64,000 bases of DNA from Flavobacterium sp. ov086 (GTDB taxonomy: Bacteria > Bacteroidota > Bacteroidia > Flavobacteriales > Flavobacteriaceae): NCBI RefSeq assembly GCF_900187965.1, contig NZ_FZNL01000002.1:62001-126000 (forward strand), written 5' to 3'. The translations under genes and the position numbers were made by a program. Below, piece after piece: positions 25,981-34,746 of this stretch. Below the pieces are notes generated by a model. That model saw nothing but the letters and a program-made list of their open reading frames with translations, did no database searches and was not told the origin of the DNA. Each line of letters opens with the position of its first letter. The stretch's first letter is position 1.

Positions 25981-26907
25981 TTAGATTGGTCTTTTGTAAA
26001 CCGTTACATCATCTACCCACATCATTACAGTCGAAAATAGGTTGATTTTATTAGGGTCTATAAAATTGGAATCTTTCGATCCAACATTTAGATTTAGTAT
26101 AATTGAATGTGGTCCGAAATTATTTAAATTAAGATTAGCTGCACTACTATTGGTATACGTTGAGACCGTTACATTATCAACCTTTATAGTTACTGTTACA
26201 ACATTGTCTTTCATTTTCCAAAAGGATTCGTATAAATGCCATCCATTATTTCCGTTTACATTAAAATTACCAGGATAGTTTCTTTCTCCAGAGTTTCCTA
26301 ATAAGTTGGTTCCTGTAGAAGTTCCATAAAAAAGATTTGAAGTAAAACGACTTGCATTAGGAGCAAAAGAGTAACCTTCCATAATATCAATTTCTCCTTT
26401 GGTTGGCCAGCCATTTTGCTGCACAGACCAGAAAGCAGGCCAGGCACCGTAAGTTTCTGTAAAAGACTTGTAAGTAGTGCCATCCATAGCTAGTAGTTTA
26501 ATATTTGCAGAAAGCATATACTCTGTATTGTTTTCTGGTTTGTATTGATAATTAGAAGAAATGAACCCGGATTGATATTTGTACGTGCTCAATTTTGTAG
26601 TCTTGATTTCCAAACATTGTTTTCCGTCTCTCCATTGCGTGGTTGGTACTGAACTGGCATAGTCACAATACCACGAGTTATAATCCGCGCGCTGTTCTTT
26701 TGTCCATTGTGACAGATTTGAACCTACATCAAATGTATCTTCAAATTGTTTGACCCATGGCGCGCCGGCTACTTTGCCTGTACTGGTTTTTGTACTTGCA
26801 CTTACTGATTGGTCTTTTGCTGTTGAACTTACGTCATCTCCGCAGGATGCAAATCCTAAACTTAATACACATGTCACTGTTAATGCTAACAAATTTAATT
26901 TTTTCAT
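25981..26907 (-). CDS. GH16 family glucanase-like lipoprotein
   Basis: This 308-residue lipoprotein has Cys22 in GFASC and a short Ser/Thr-rich linker, then a GH16 jelly-roll domain. The catalytic motif is GEIDIMEGY with nucleophile Glu172, Asp174 and acid/base Glu177, in the ExDxxE form. Upstream, ETYGAWPAFWSVQ matches the usual GxWPAxW stretch. GH16 enzymes cut beta-1,3 or mixed beta-1,3/1,4 glucans, xyloglucan or marine galactans; subfamily cannot be fixed by eye. It follows the GH10 gene by 55 nt and belongs to the second polysaccharide locus. Confidence 0.87.
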   Translation of the reverse strand: MKKLNLLALTVTCVLSLGFASCGDDVSSTAKDQSVSASTKTSTGKVAGAPWVKQFEDTFDVGSNLSQWTKEQRADYNSWYCDYASSVPTTQWRDGKQCLEIKTTKLSTYKYQSGFISSNYQYKPENNTEYMLSANIKLLAMDGTTYKSFTETYGAWPAFWSVQQNGWPTKGEIDIMEGYSFAPNASRFTSNLFYGTSTGTNLLGNSGERNYPGNFNVNGNNGWHLYESFWKMKDNVVTVTIKVDNVTVSTYTNSSAANLNLNNFGPHSIILNLNVGSKDSNFIDPNKINLFSTVMMWVDDVTVYKRPI

Positions 26908-26962
26908 AATTTAATTTTTTGGTTAATTAATAGTTGAAGTAAAGTATTATGTTTTAAAAAAA

Positions 26963-28354
26963 TTAATCTAAGCCTTCCAGAAATCCAGTGTGAGAGCTTT
27001 TTATTGCAAAATTTGAATCGTACAATAAAGGCCAGTCATTTCCTGGGTGGTTAAGTTCTGTACTAAACGGAATCCAGGATTCATTATCCTTCATTCCCCA
27101 AATTGTTAAGGCGTATTTATTTGCTGCCGGAAGCCCATTATAGAGTTTCACGATCTCTTTGTATTTTTCTTTTTGAGCCAACCTTCTTTCATTTGTAAAA
27201 GTTGAGATGTCATTAGACTGATTTACTTGTATGTCTAATTCCGAAACATGAATTTTCAGACCTTTTGCTACCGCTTTGTTAAGATCAGTTTCTATTTGAG
27301 CTTTTGTTGGGGTTAAATACGTGTTATGCATTTGAAAACCAATACCATCAATAAGATTACTCGCTTTTAAATCATCAATAATGCTATAAACTTTGTTTTG
27401 CTTTGGAATATTAGTTGAGGTTGCATAATCATTATAAAACAATAATAAAGAGTTGTCTCCGGCTGCTTTTGCTGCATCTCTTGCCCATTGAAAACAATCT
27501 TTTACGTAGTTAGCACCCATTCGTTGAAGAAAAATAGTATTTCTCATTGCACCGCCATTGTCATCTACTGATTCATTAACAACATCCCAGGATTTTACTT
27601 TTCCTGCATAATGTGTTACAACATCGGTAATGTATTTTTTTACTTCTGCTTTAAATTCGGCATCAGTACCGGAGAAATCTTTTAACCATTGTGGCACTGA
27701 ATTATGCCAAACCAAAGCATGACCGTGAACATTAATTCCATTTGAATTTCCATAAGCAACAATTTTGTCGGCTACAGTCCAGTTGTAAACACCACTTGCA
27801 GTAGAAATTTGATCCATTTTCATTTCATATTCGGCAGAAATACTGCTGAATTCATTTTTCAAAATAATATCATATGGACTTCCAGTAGTTAATTGCGAAG
27901 CTTTTATCGCCATACCTATAAAAAACGGATGTGCTAATTTATTTGCTTTTACTTTTAAGAATGTAGGATCTTCAGGAATGTTGCTTGAACCTGTCGTTAC
28001 AACACTAATAACATTGGAGTAACCCGAAGTCTCTGTTGCATTTTTTGCTCTAACTCGGTAATAATATTGTGTACCTGCGCTTAAACCTACTACAACTTCG
28101 TTTAAATCAGTAACTTCTTTTGCATTGTAATTTGGAACAAAAGCGGAGAAATTCTCGCTTGTCGAAACATCCAGAAGATAGCTTTTTGCATGGGAAACAT
28201 AATTCCATTTTGCTCTAAAACCAGTGTCGTTTGCGTCTTTTGGTGCGTTTGCAACCGGCGCTTCTAAAGTAGTATCCGCTATATTGTCATCTTTTGAACA
28301 AGAATTCAAAGAGAAGAAGATACAAGTCAGCATTAATAAAAATTTAATTTTCAT
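26963..28354 (-). CDS. GH10 endo-1,4-beta-xylanase lipoprotein with fibronectin III domain
   Basis: This 463-residue lipoprotein has Cys19 in SLNSC, a fibronectin type III domain (about 30-120, SAGTQYYYRVRAKNATETSG) and a GH10 barrel (about 130-460). Catalytic residues are acid/base Glu261 in WDVVNE and nucleophile Glu372 in HVSELD; the substrate-binding HGHALVWHNSVPQWL is also intact. It should cut the xylan backbone at the cell surface. It precedes the GH16 gene and follows the glycan-binding protein gene, from which a terminator-like hairpin separates it. Confidence 0.93.
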   Translation of the reverse strand: MKIKFLLMLTCIFFSLNSCSKDDNIADTTLEAPVANAPKDANDTGFRAKWNYVSHAKSYLLDVSTSENFSAFVPNYNAKEVTDLNEVVVGLSAGTQYYYRVRAKNATETSGYSNVISVVTTGSSNIPEDPTFLKVKANKLAHPFFIGMAIKASQLTTGSPYDIILKNEFSSISAEYEMKMDQISTASGVYNWTVADKIVAYGNSNGINVHGHALVWHNSVPQWLKDFSGTDAEFKAEVKKYITDVVTHYAGKVKSWDVVNESVDDNGGAMRNTIFLQRMGANYVKDCFQWARDAAKAAGDNSLLLFYNDYATSTNIPKQNKVYSIIDDLKASNLIDGIGFQMHNTYLTPTKAQIETDLNKAVAKGLKIHVSELDIQVNQSNDISTFTNERRLAQKEKYKEIVKLYNGLPAANKYALTIWGMKDNESWIPFSTELNHPGNDWPLLYDSNFAIKSSHTGFLEGLD

Positions 28355-28427
28355 ACTGTATTTTATTATAGAATATCCTTTTGTGATTTTGAATACTCTT
28401 ATTTATAATTTCTGTTTTATTAGTTGT

Positions 28428-28460
28428 AAAAGAGGCTGTTTTTTGATCACAGCCTCTTTT
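28428..28460 (-). terminator. Terminator after the glycan-binding protein gene
   Basis: AAAAGAGGCTG (28428-28438) pairs perfectly with CAGCCTCTTTT (28450-28460), 24 nt past the stop of the minus-strand gene. It splits susC-susD-SGBP from GH10-GH16, or lowers readthrough between them. Confidence 0.75.
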
Positions 28461-28484
28461 TCTTTAGAGCTTAAATAGCACTAA

Positions 28485-29603
28485 TTATTTGTAACGAACT
28501 TTAATATTATCGTATTTTATTATGCTTGGATTAGGTGTCTCTGATTGAACTATTCCTACTTTGATTTCATTAACTTTAGAAGCGTCCAGGGTAGTGGCAG
28601 GTTGTCCAAAGCCATAATTATCTTTAAAATCAGCCAAAGTTATTGTCTTAGTAGTCCAGTTAACATCCGTTATTTTAAAATTATAACCATAGTTTTTATT
28701 ATCAATAGTATTCAATTGAATGGCAAATTGAGCGCCCACGACATTCGCACTTACATCAATATCAATAAATGTTTTTGAAGCATCATTATTAGAGGCGCTT
28801 AGGAAACTAGCTCCACCGCCTGCACTGCTGCCATTGTAACCATTTGTTGTTGAGCCAGTCCATGCAAGTGTTGCATAATTGCCTGTTGGGCCACCTGTAG
28901 TATTTGCGTTAAAACTATCGACATCACCATAAGCATTCCAACTCGTTCTTGTACCGTTTCCGTCAAAATCAGACACTATAACAATAATTTCCGGAGTAAC
29001 AGGAGGTGGAATCTGTATTACTTTTTTTGCTATACCTCCCGGCGTAATAATTACTAACTCCGAGCCAAAGACTGCATCTGCCGGTACACCAATAATAATT
29101 GAAGAGGATGATTTTCGAGTATAACTCAGTTCCTTACCTGCTAAGGTTATCGATGAAATATTATAAAACCAAGTACCTTCAATTTCCAGTGGAAATCCCG
29201 GAGTTGCTACCGCCGGAATTGTCTTTGTAATAGTTGGAACAGGCTGTAAAATCTCAATATTTTTAGTTACTGATCCAGTTCCTGTTATAAATGTAATAGG
29301 CTGTACCCCAAATCTGCTTCCTAGTTTATCATCAAAAGGAATGGTAAAAATGAATGCTTTATCAGAATTATAGTTTGGATTGAAACTGATATCAATTTTG
29401 TTATCCAGCGTAATTTTTTTTAATCCTTTTAAACCTTCACCTTCAACTCTGACTTTATTCAATGGAAAAGCCTGATTCAATAGATCTCCAGGTTCAGCAA
29501 CCATTGCATCTATACTTGCAGTAGTTGCATCATCATTTTGACAAGCTGTAAAAGAAGCTAATGCCAAAAGAATTATAATTCTATATGTTATTTTCTTAAT
29601 CAT
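28485..29603 (-). CDS. Surface glycan-binding lipoprotein with IPT/TIG domains
   Basis: This 372-residue lipoprotein (Cys21 in SFTAC) follows susD by 8 nt, the usual place of a surface glycan-binding protein. Residues about 35-195 form two IPT/TIG-type beta domains (VRVEGEGLKGLKKITLDN; LEIEGTWFYNISSITLAG). The C-terminal part (about 205-372) looks like a beta-sandwich carbohydrate-binding module (SDFDGNGTRTSWNAYGDV to the final KYDNIKVRYK). No catalytic residues are seen. It probably holds xylan or beta-glucan for the SusCD pair; the sugar is inferred from the GH10 and GH16 genes beside it. Confidence 0.8.
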   Translation of the reverse strand: MIKKITYRIIILLALASFTACQNDDATTASIDAMVAEPGDLLNQAFPLNKVRVEGEGLKGLKKITLDNKIDISFNPNYNSDKAFIFTIPFDDKLGSRFGVQPITFITGTGSVTKNIEILQPVPTITKTIPAVATPGFPLEIEGTWFYNISSITLAGKELSYTRKSSSSIIIGVPADAVFGSELVIITPGGIAKKVIQIPPPVTPEIIVIVSDFDGNGTRTSWNAYGDVDSFNANTTGGPTGNYATLAWTGSTTNGYNGSSAGGGASFLSASNNDASKTFIDIDVSANVVGAQFAIQLNTIDNKNYGYNFKITDVNWTTKTITLADFKDNYGFGQPATTLDASKVNEIKVGIVQSETPNPSIIKYDNIKVRYK

Positions 29604-29611
29604 AATAAAAG

Positions 29612-31135
29612 TTAGTTAAAGTTAAAAGGAACCGGAGGCTCTAATAATGATGGATTAGTATCAATAGCAGATTGCGGTAATGGCAATTCAAAATAATTGC
29701 TTCCCGGAGTGATCTTTCTGGAAATCAAGTCTGTTCTGGCATCGTCAGAATAAAAACCAACTTCTTGCTGCGAAATAATTGCTGTTGCTTCTGCCAGACC
29801 TCGACGTTTTAAATCAAAGAAATATTGTCCTTCAAGTGCAAATTCAATTCTTCTTTCATTAAATAAATCATCTCTTGTAAGTACTGTTTTGGCTGGTAAT
29901 CCGGCTCTGGCTCTTACTTCATTGAATGAGCTTAAAGCAGCTGCAGAAGTTGTTGAAGCGGCTCCTGCCAAAAGTGCCTCAGAATTCATTAGTAAAACAT
30001 CAGAATATCTAAGTATAATCGTGTTTTGTGAAGTTTTCATAAAAAACACATCATTTCTTTCAGCAGCAGAACCTACAATATACTTTCTGAAATTGGCTGC
30101 AGTCGATGAGTAGATTTTTTTATATCTGAAACCTCCCTGATTTTTTAATAACTCAGGATAAAAGTCGCCATCTGTCATGATTGTGCTCTTTTTTCTGATA
30201 TCATTTGGCTCAAAGCCATTTTGCAATGAAATAGAAGGCAGGTAAACTCCCCAGCCGTCTCCACCACCAGTAATTCCGGTACTTCCAGGAACTATATAAG
30301 CCTGATTTGTATTTTGTGTTCCCCATTCTGTAGCAATTGCTTTCCATTGCAGGGCAAACATACTTTCGGCGCTATTGTTATTCTCGGGGCTGCTGAATAA
30401 GTTTCCGTAATCGGAAATCAAAGTATATTGATTTCCGATAATTTTCTGGGTTAATGCAGCACATTCAGAATATTCGTTTAATGTTAAATGCACTTTTGCA
30501 AGAATTCCCATTGCTGCAAATTTGGTAACATATCCTTTTTTTACTGAAGTTGCAGGCAAGTTTTCGATAGCATATTCCAAATCTTGTTTTATGAATTTAT
30601 AAACATCTGCAACAAGATTTCTTTTTGGCTGAGCTGCCGTTCCTGCTTTGTTAATAATAGGCACGGCTCCAAAGCTTCTTACCAAATAAAAATAGGCATT
30701 GGCTCTCATAAATCTTGAAATTGCAATGGCATTTTTATAAGATGCTTCAGGCAATTCGCTCTTTCTGTCTTCGACTAAACGCATTAAATTATTAGATTGA
30801 TCGATAACCGAAAATAACGAAACGTATCCTTCTGTCAGGATTGGATTTTGTGAGGTTACCTGAGCATCTTTAAATTGTGCATAAGCACCATCATATGTAA
30901 AAGCGTTGCCGGCATACATATCTCCAACTGCAATCAGGAATTTATCATTAAAAGTAAACCAGGGTTTAAAATATAAACTCTCAGCGATTCCGTCAAAAGC
31001 GGTAACTCCTTCCGGTAAATCAGCTGGCGTTAATTGATTTTCAGATGGTGCATCCAAAAAATCATCAGAACAGGAAAACAAAGACAGCAATGGTATTAGC
31101 ATTCCCATCATAAAAAGTTTAAAAAGTTTTTTCAT
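29612..31135 (-). CDS. SusD/RagB-family lipoprotein (second polysaccharide locus)
   Basis: This 507-residue SusD homologue has Cys22 in SLFSC and the opening SDDFLDAPSENQLTPADLP. SusD-type helices include ISRFMRANAYFYLVRSFGAVP, RYSDVLLMNSEALLAGAAS and FNERRIEFALEGQYFFDLKRRG; the C-terminal LPLPQSAIDTNPSL is typical. It binds oligosaccharide at the outer face of its SusC partner, which is 60 nt upstream on the same strand. Confidence 0.92.
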   Translation of the reverse strand: MKKLFKLFMMGMLIPLLSLFSCSDDFLDAPSENQLTPADLPEGVTAFDGIAESLYFKPWFTFNDKFLIAVGDMYAGNAFTYDGAYAQFKDAQVTSQNPILTEGYVSLFSVIDQSNNLMRLVEDRKSELPEASYKNAIAISRFMRANAYFYLVRSFGAVPIINKAGTAAQPKRNLVADVYKFIKQDLEYAIENLPATSVKKGYVTKFAAMGILAKVHLTLNEYSECAALTQKIIGNQYTLISDYGNLFSSPENNNSAESMFALQWKAIATEWGTQNTNQAYIVPGSTGITGGGDGWGVYLPSISLQNGFEPNDIRKKSTIMTDGDFYPELLKNQGGFRYKKIYSSTAANFRKYIVGSAAERNDVFFMKTSQNTIILRYSDVLLMNSEALLAGAASTTSAAALSSFNEVRARAGLPAKTVLTRDDLFNERRIEFALEGQYFFDLKRRGLAEATAIISQQEVGFYSDDARTDLISRKITPGSNYFELPLPQSAIDTNPSLLEPPVPFNFN

Positions 31136-31195
31136 AACTATTATTTTTTATTTTAACGACTATGAATCATTAAGTTAATTTTGTTTTTATCAATT

Positions 31196-34100
31196 TTAGA
31201 ATTCTAAATTTAAACCCATAGAAGTAGTTCTTGGCACTGGATATCGTCCCAGATCAATACCGCTAAGTGTTATATTTTGATCTAAATTTCCTAAAGCAGG
31301 ATCAAAACCGGAGTATTTTGTCCATGTATATAAGTTTTGGACATTGACATACAATCTAACTTTCGATATAATAGAATTTTTGAATATTTGACTTGGTAAA
31401 TCATAGCCTAAAGAAACATTCTGAATTCTTAAATAAGAACCATCTTCAACAAATCTGTTAGAGATTCTGCCATTCGCATTTGGATCATTAAGGGTAATTC
31501 TTGGTTCATTTGTGTTTTCGTTTACTCCCGGTTCAAAAGCATTTAAAGCTCTTGTACTTACGTTTGCAAATCGATCTCCAAATCCAGGATAAATACCATC
31601 AGTATAATGACGTGTAAAATTGTAGATTTCATTCCCTTGACTTCCAGTTAAAACAACAGATAAACTAAAGTTTTTATACTTAAAATTATTGGTAAATGAA
31701 TAGGTAAAATCAGGAATTGCGCTTCCTATAGCTTTTTGGTCTTTAGCATCAATTTTTCCGTCACCATTAAGGTCCTTAAAACGAATATCACCAATTCCTG
31801 TCCCTGTTTCCTGAGTTGGTCCTGCGGCTAATTCTGCAGCATTTTTAAATAATCCGTCCGTAACATATCCATAGAACTGCCCAACTGGCTGTCCTTCTGT
31901 AGTTTTTGTAACGTTGTATAAATCGAATTGTACCTTTCCTAATAAAGATTTACCAGCACCTTGAAAACTAGTTAATTCATTATTGTATTTTGAAAAGATA
32001 ATTGTACTGTCCCATGTAAAATTTTCGGTAATAATATTTCTGGTATTCAAGGTAAGTTCAACTCCTTTAGTTTCAATTTCACCCGTATTTAAATAATAAT
32101 TAAGCGCACTTTGATTTGACTCATCATTGATTTGTTTGGTTAGGAAATTAGAAGAATGTTTAACATAATAATCAAAGTCTAATTTTACTCTGTTGTTAAG
32201 CATTCCTAATTCAAAACCAACATCAAAAGATTTAAGTGATTCCCATCTAACATTTGGGTTACCTAAGTTATCAATAGTTGGAGATACGCCTCCAAATGGA
32301 GATGCAGTCAATGAAAGAATCGTTTGGTATCTGTTTGCCGGAATATTTTGATTTCCAACAGAACCGTAACCCGCTCTAAATTTTAAATAATTCACTGTTG
32401 AAGATAATGGCTCAAAAAAACTTTCGTTACTAACAGTCCAGCCTGCAGCAAATGATGGGAAATAACCCCATTTATTATTTGGACCAAAGTTCGAAGAAGC
32501 ATCTGCTCTTAAAGAAGCCGAAAATGAATAACGATCAGAAAAGCTATAGTTTAATCTCGAAATATAAGAAGTCATAGACCATCTTCCAGAACCATTTCCG
32601 TTAACGGCAGTATCGATGTCGCCTATATTTAAGTTGGTAAAATCTCTACTTAAGAAATCACCCGATCTGTAACCGCTTAAATATTCGTATTGACTTTCTT
32701 GTGCTTCCTGACCTAACAAAAAGGTGAAATTGTGTTTTTCGTTAAAGGTTTTATTATAAGTTAAATAGTTTTTTAAACTCCAATAAAAGCTTTGATCCTG
32801 CTGTTTGAATGATTTGTTCAAAAGTTCAGACACATTTCCTAAAGTATAGGCAGGCGCAAAAGAGCTGCTTTTTGCAAAATTTAAATCATATCCTAATTCC
32901 GTTCTAAAAACCAAACCTTTGGTAAGAGTGAAATCGGCAAATACATTTCCATTGACTTTATAGCGGTCTGTTTTTGCGTTATTGTATTCTGATAAAGCAA
33001 TTGGATTGGTTGCCTCATTTGCCGAAGAACCTAAACCACTTGTTGGGCCTGCAAAAGAACCATCAGCATATCTAACCGGTAATTCCGGAGATTGTCTTAA
33101 CGTATTCATTACTAAACCACCTCTGTCGTCGTTTCGAACTACTTGTTGAGATGATTTACTGATCGACATATTGTTACCAATCTTCAACCATGATTTTACG
33201 GTTGAATCTATGTTTAATCGCATAGACATTCTGTTGAAATCTGAATTTAGAACAATTCCTTCCTGATCAAAATAATTCAAAGAAGTATAATATCTTGTTC
33301 CTTCTTTTTCACCCGAAAATGATATTTGATGGTTGTACATCGTAGCAGTTCTAAAAAGTTCGTTCTGCCAGTTTGTTCCATTTCCTAATAAATCAGGTCT
33401 TTGATATTGATAGGGAACTGGCTCGCCATTTAGTTTGAAAATTTTAGCCTGATAAGCTGCATATTGAGGCAAGTTCAAAACATCAACTGAGTTTGTTACT
33501 TGCTGAGTCCCTATATACGTTTCATATGTAAAAGTCGATTTTCCTTTTTTTCCTTTTTTAGTTGTAATCAAAACAACACCATTCGCACCATTTGCACCAT
33601 ATATCGCTGTTGATGATGCATCTTTTAGAATATCAATAGTTTCTATATCCGAAATATTTAATCCCGATAAAGCCGAGTTTTTGGTTTGTCCGTTTCCTCC
33701 GCCTAAAGCACTAAATGAAAATGAATCGTTGTTTTTATCCGCAAAAACCGGAGTTCCGTCAATAACATACAAAGGTTCATTTCCGTTAATAGAAGTAATT
33801 CCTCGAATTTGAACCGAAATTCCTCCTCCCGGTGTACCGGAATTTTGAGTAACATTTACACCCGCAGCTTTACCCACAAGAGCCTGATCGATAGAAGTAA
33901 AAGGTTTGTCCTGAATCTCGGAAGCTTTGATGGAAGAAATGGCACCATTTACATCTTTTCTTTTTGAAGTTCCGTAACCAATCACGACTACTTCATTTAA
34001 TTTTTCAAGGTCATTAACCATATTGACTTTCATCACTGATTTTGTGTCAGCAGGCATAGACACATTTTTGTAACCGATATAACTAAAGATCAATGTACTT

Positions 34101-34300
34101 TTTGGATCTACATTGTTTAAGATAAAACCTCCGTCAAAATCTGTGGTAGTTGCATTTTTTGTTCCTTGTACTATTACACCAACACCAGGCAAGCCGAGTC
34201 CTCCTGATGTTACTTTTCCTTTAACAGTTTGAGCAAAGAAAAAGTTTCCCCACATACATACTATTAAACACAATAGTTTTTTTAATGTTCTTTTCTGCAT
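31196..34300 (-). CDS. SusC/RagA-family TonB-linked transporter (second polysaccharide locus)
   Basis: This 1034-residue outer-membrane transporter has a signal peptide ending near residue 24 (NFFFAQTVKG), a carboxypeptidase-regulatory domain (about 26-100, TTDFDGGFILNN), a plug with PLYVIDGTPVF and ATIYGANGANGVVLITTKKGK, and a barrel ending SMGLNLEF. It is the first gene of the susC-susD-SGBP transcript. Upstream at 34420-34485 lie a -7-like box and the 27-bp element shared with the GH3 gene, so it is probably activated by the adjacent hybrid two-component regulator when xylan-type fragments are sensed. Confidence 0.93.
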   Translation of the reverse strand: MQKRTLKKLLCLIVCMWGNFFFAQTVKGKVTSGGLGLPGVGVIVQGTKNATTTDFDGGFILNNVDPKSTLIFSYIGYKNVSMPADTKSVMKVNMVNDLEKLNEVVVIGYGTSKRKDVNGAISSIKASEIQDKPFTSIDQALVGKAAGVNVTQNSGTPGGGISVQIRGITSINGNEPLYVIDGTPVFADKNNDSFSFSALGGGNGQTKNSALSGLNISDIETIDILKDASSTAIYGANGANGVVLITTKKGKKGKSTFTYETYIGTQQVTNSVDVLNLPQYAAYQAKIFKLNGEPVPYQYQRPDLLGNGTNWQNELFRTATMYNHQISFSGEKEGTRYYTSLNYFDQEGIVLNSDFNRMSMRLNIDSTVKSWLKIGNNMSISKSSQQVVRNDDRGGLVMNTLRQSPELPVRYADGSFAGPTSGLGSSANEATNPIALSEYNNAKTDRYKVNGNVFADFTLTKGLVFRTELGYDLNFAKSSSFAPAYTLGNVSELLNKSFKQQDQSFYWSLKNYLTYNKTFNEKHNFTFLLGQEAQESQYEYLSGYRSGDFLSRDFTNLNIGDIDTAVNGNGSGRWSMTSYISRLNYSFSDRYSFSASLRADASSNFGPNNKWGYFPSFAAGWTVSNESFFEPLSSTVNYLKFRAGYGSVGNQNIPANRYQTILSLTASPFGGVSPTIDNLGNPNVRWESLKSFDVGFELGMLNNRVKLDFDYYVKHSSNFLTKQINDESNQSALNYYLNTGEIETKGVELTLNTRNIITENFTWDSTIIFSKYNNELTSFQGAGKSLLGKVQFDLYNVTKTTEGQPVGQFYGYVTDGLFKNAAELAAGPTQETGTGIGDIRFKDLNGDGKIDAKDQKAIGSAIPDFTYSFTNNFKYKNFSLSVVLTGSQGNEIYNFTRHYTDGIYPGFGDRFANVSTRALNAFEPGVNENTNEPRITLNDPNANGRISNRFVEDGSYLRIQNVSLGYDLPSQIFKNSIISKVRLYVNVQNLYTWTKYSGFDPALGNLDQNITLSGIDLGRYPVPRTTSMGLNLEF

Positions 34301-34419
34301 AAAAATTGGTCGATTAAGTTAGTTTAGTTTTTTATTGTAAAATACCTAATTGAAGGTTCTTTTTGCATGCTCGTAAATTAGAGTCACAAGAAGAAAACTT
34401 TTTCTTAAATATTTCTTAA

Positions 34420-34485
34420 CGAAAGTAAAATCTAGTGGGGTGCTATTATAGAACAGATGAAGCATATTGTGCAACAAATGATGCA
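34420..34485 (-). promoter_or_regulatory. Candidate regulator site and promoter of susC (copy 1)
   Basis: The element at 34459-34485 reads on the + strand GAAGCAT, seven variable bases, AACAAATGATGCA. It lies exactly 31 nt from TACTTTCG (minus strand, 34420-34427), one mismatch from TAnnTTTG. The GH3 gene has the same element at the same spacing (41661-41726). Confidence 0.65.
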
Positions 34486-34669
34486 AAAAAAGGACTTAAT
34501 GCGCTATTATTACTAAAAAGAGACAATTGAGGCATTAAAAGAGATACTGAGATATTGCTATAAAAATTGCTTAAAAAGTATTGTTTGTATAAAAAAACAA
34601 AACAATATTTTATATATCTTAATTTTTGTTTCGAATTAATCAGGATGCTTTTTGAAAAAAATGACTTAC

Positions 34670-34712
34670 AAAAAAAAGAGCTCCAATTTTTATATCGAAG
34701 CTCCTTTTTTGA
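34670..34712 (-). terminator. Terminator of the hybrid regulator gene
   Basis: A-rich AAAAGAGCT pairs with AGCTCCTTTT around an AT-rich loop, 35-75 nt past the stop of the minus-strand regulator gene. The flanks give a U-tract in either direction. Confidence 0.55.
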
Positions 34713-34746
34713 TTGCATTTTGTATTTAAAGGGATATTTTTAACAC

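Noticed and set aside
25778..25984. A 68-codon + strand frame
   Set aside because: It runs through two inverted repeats and the end of the GH16 gene and has an AT-driven Ile/Lys/Asn/Phe composition with no recognisable domain.
34446..34718. A 90-codon minus-strand frame between susC and the hybrid regulator
   Set aside because: Its composition is Phe/Ser/Lys-rich with no family resemblance, and it overlaps the 27-bp element and the terminator of the regulator gene.
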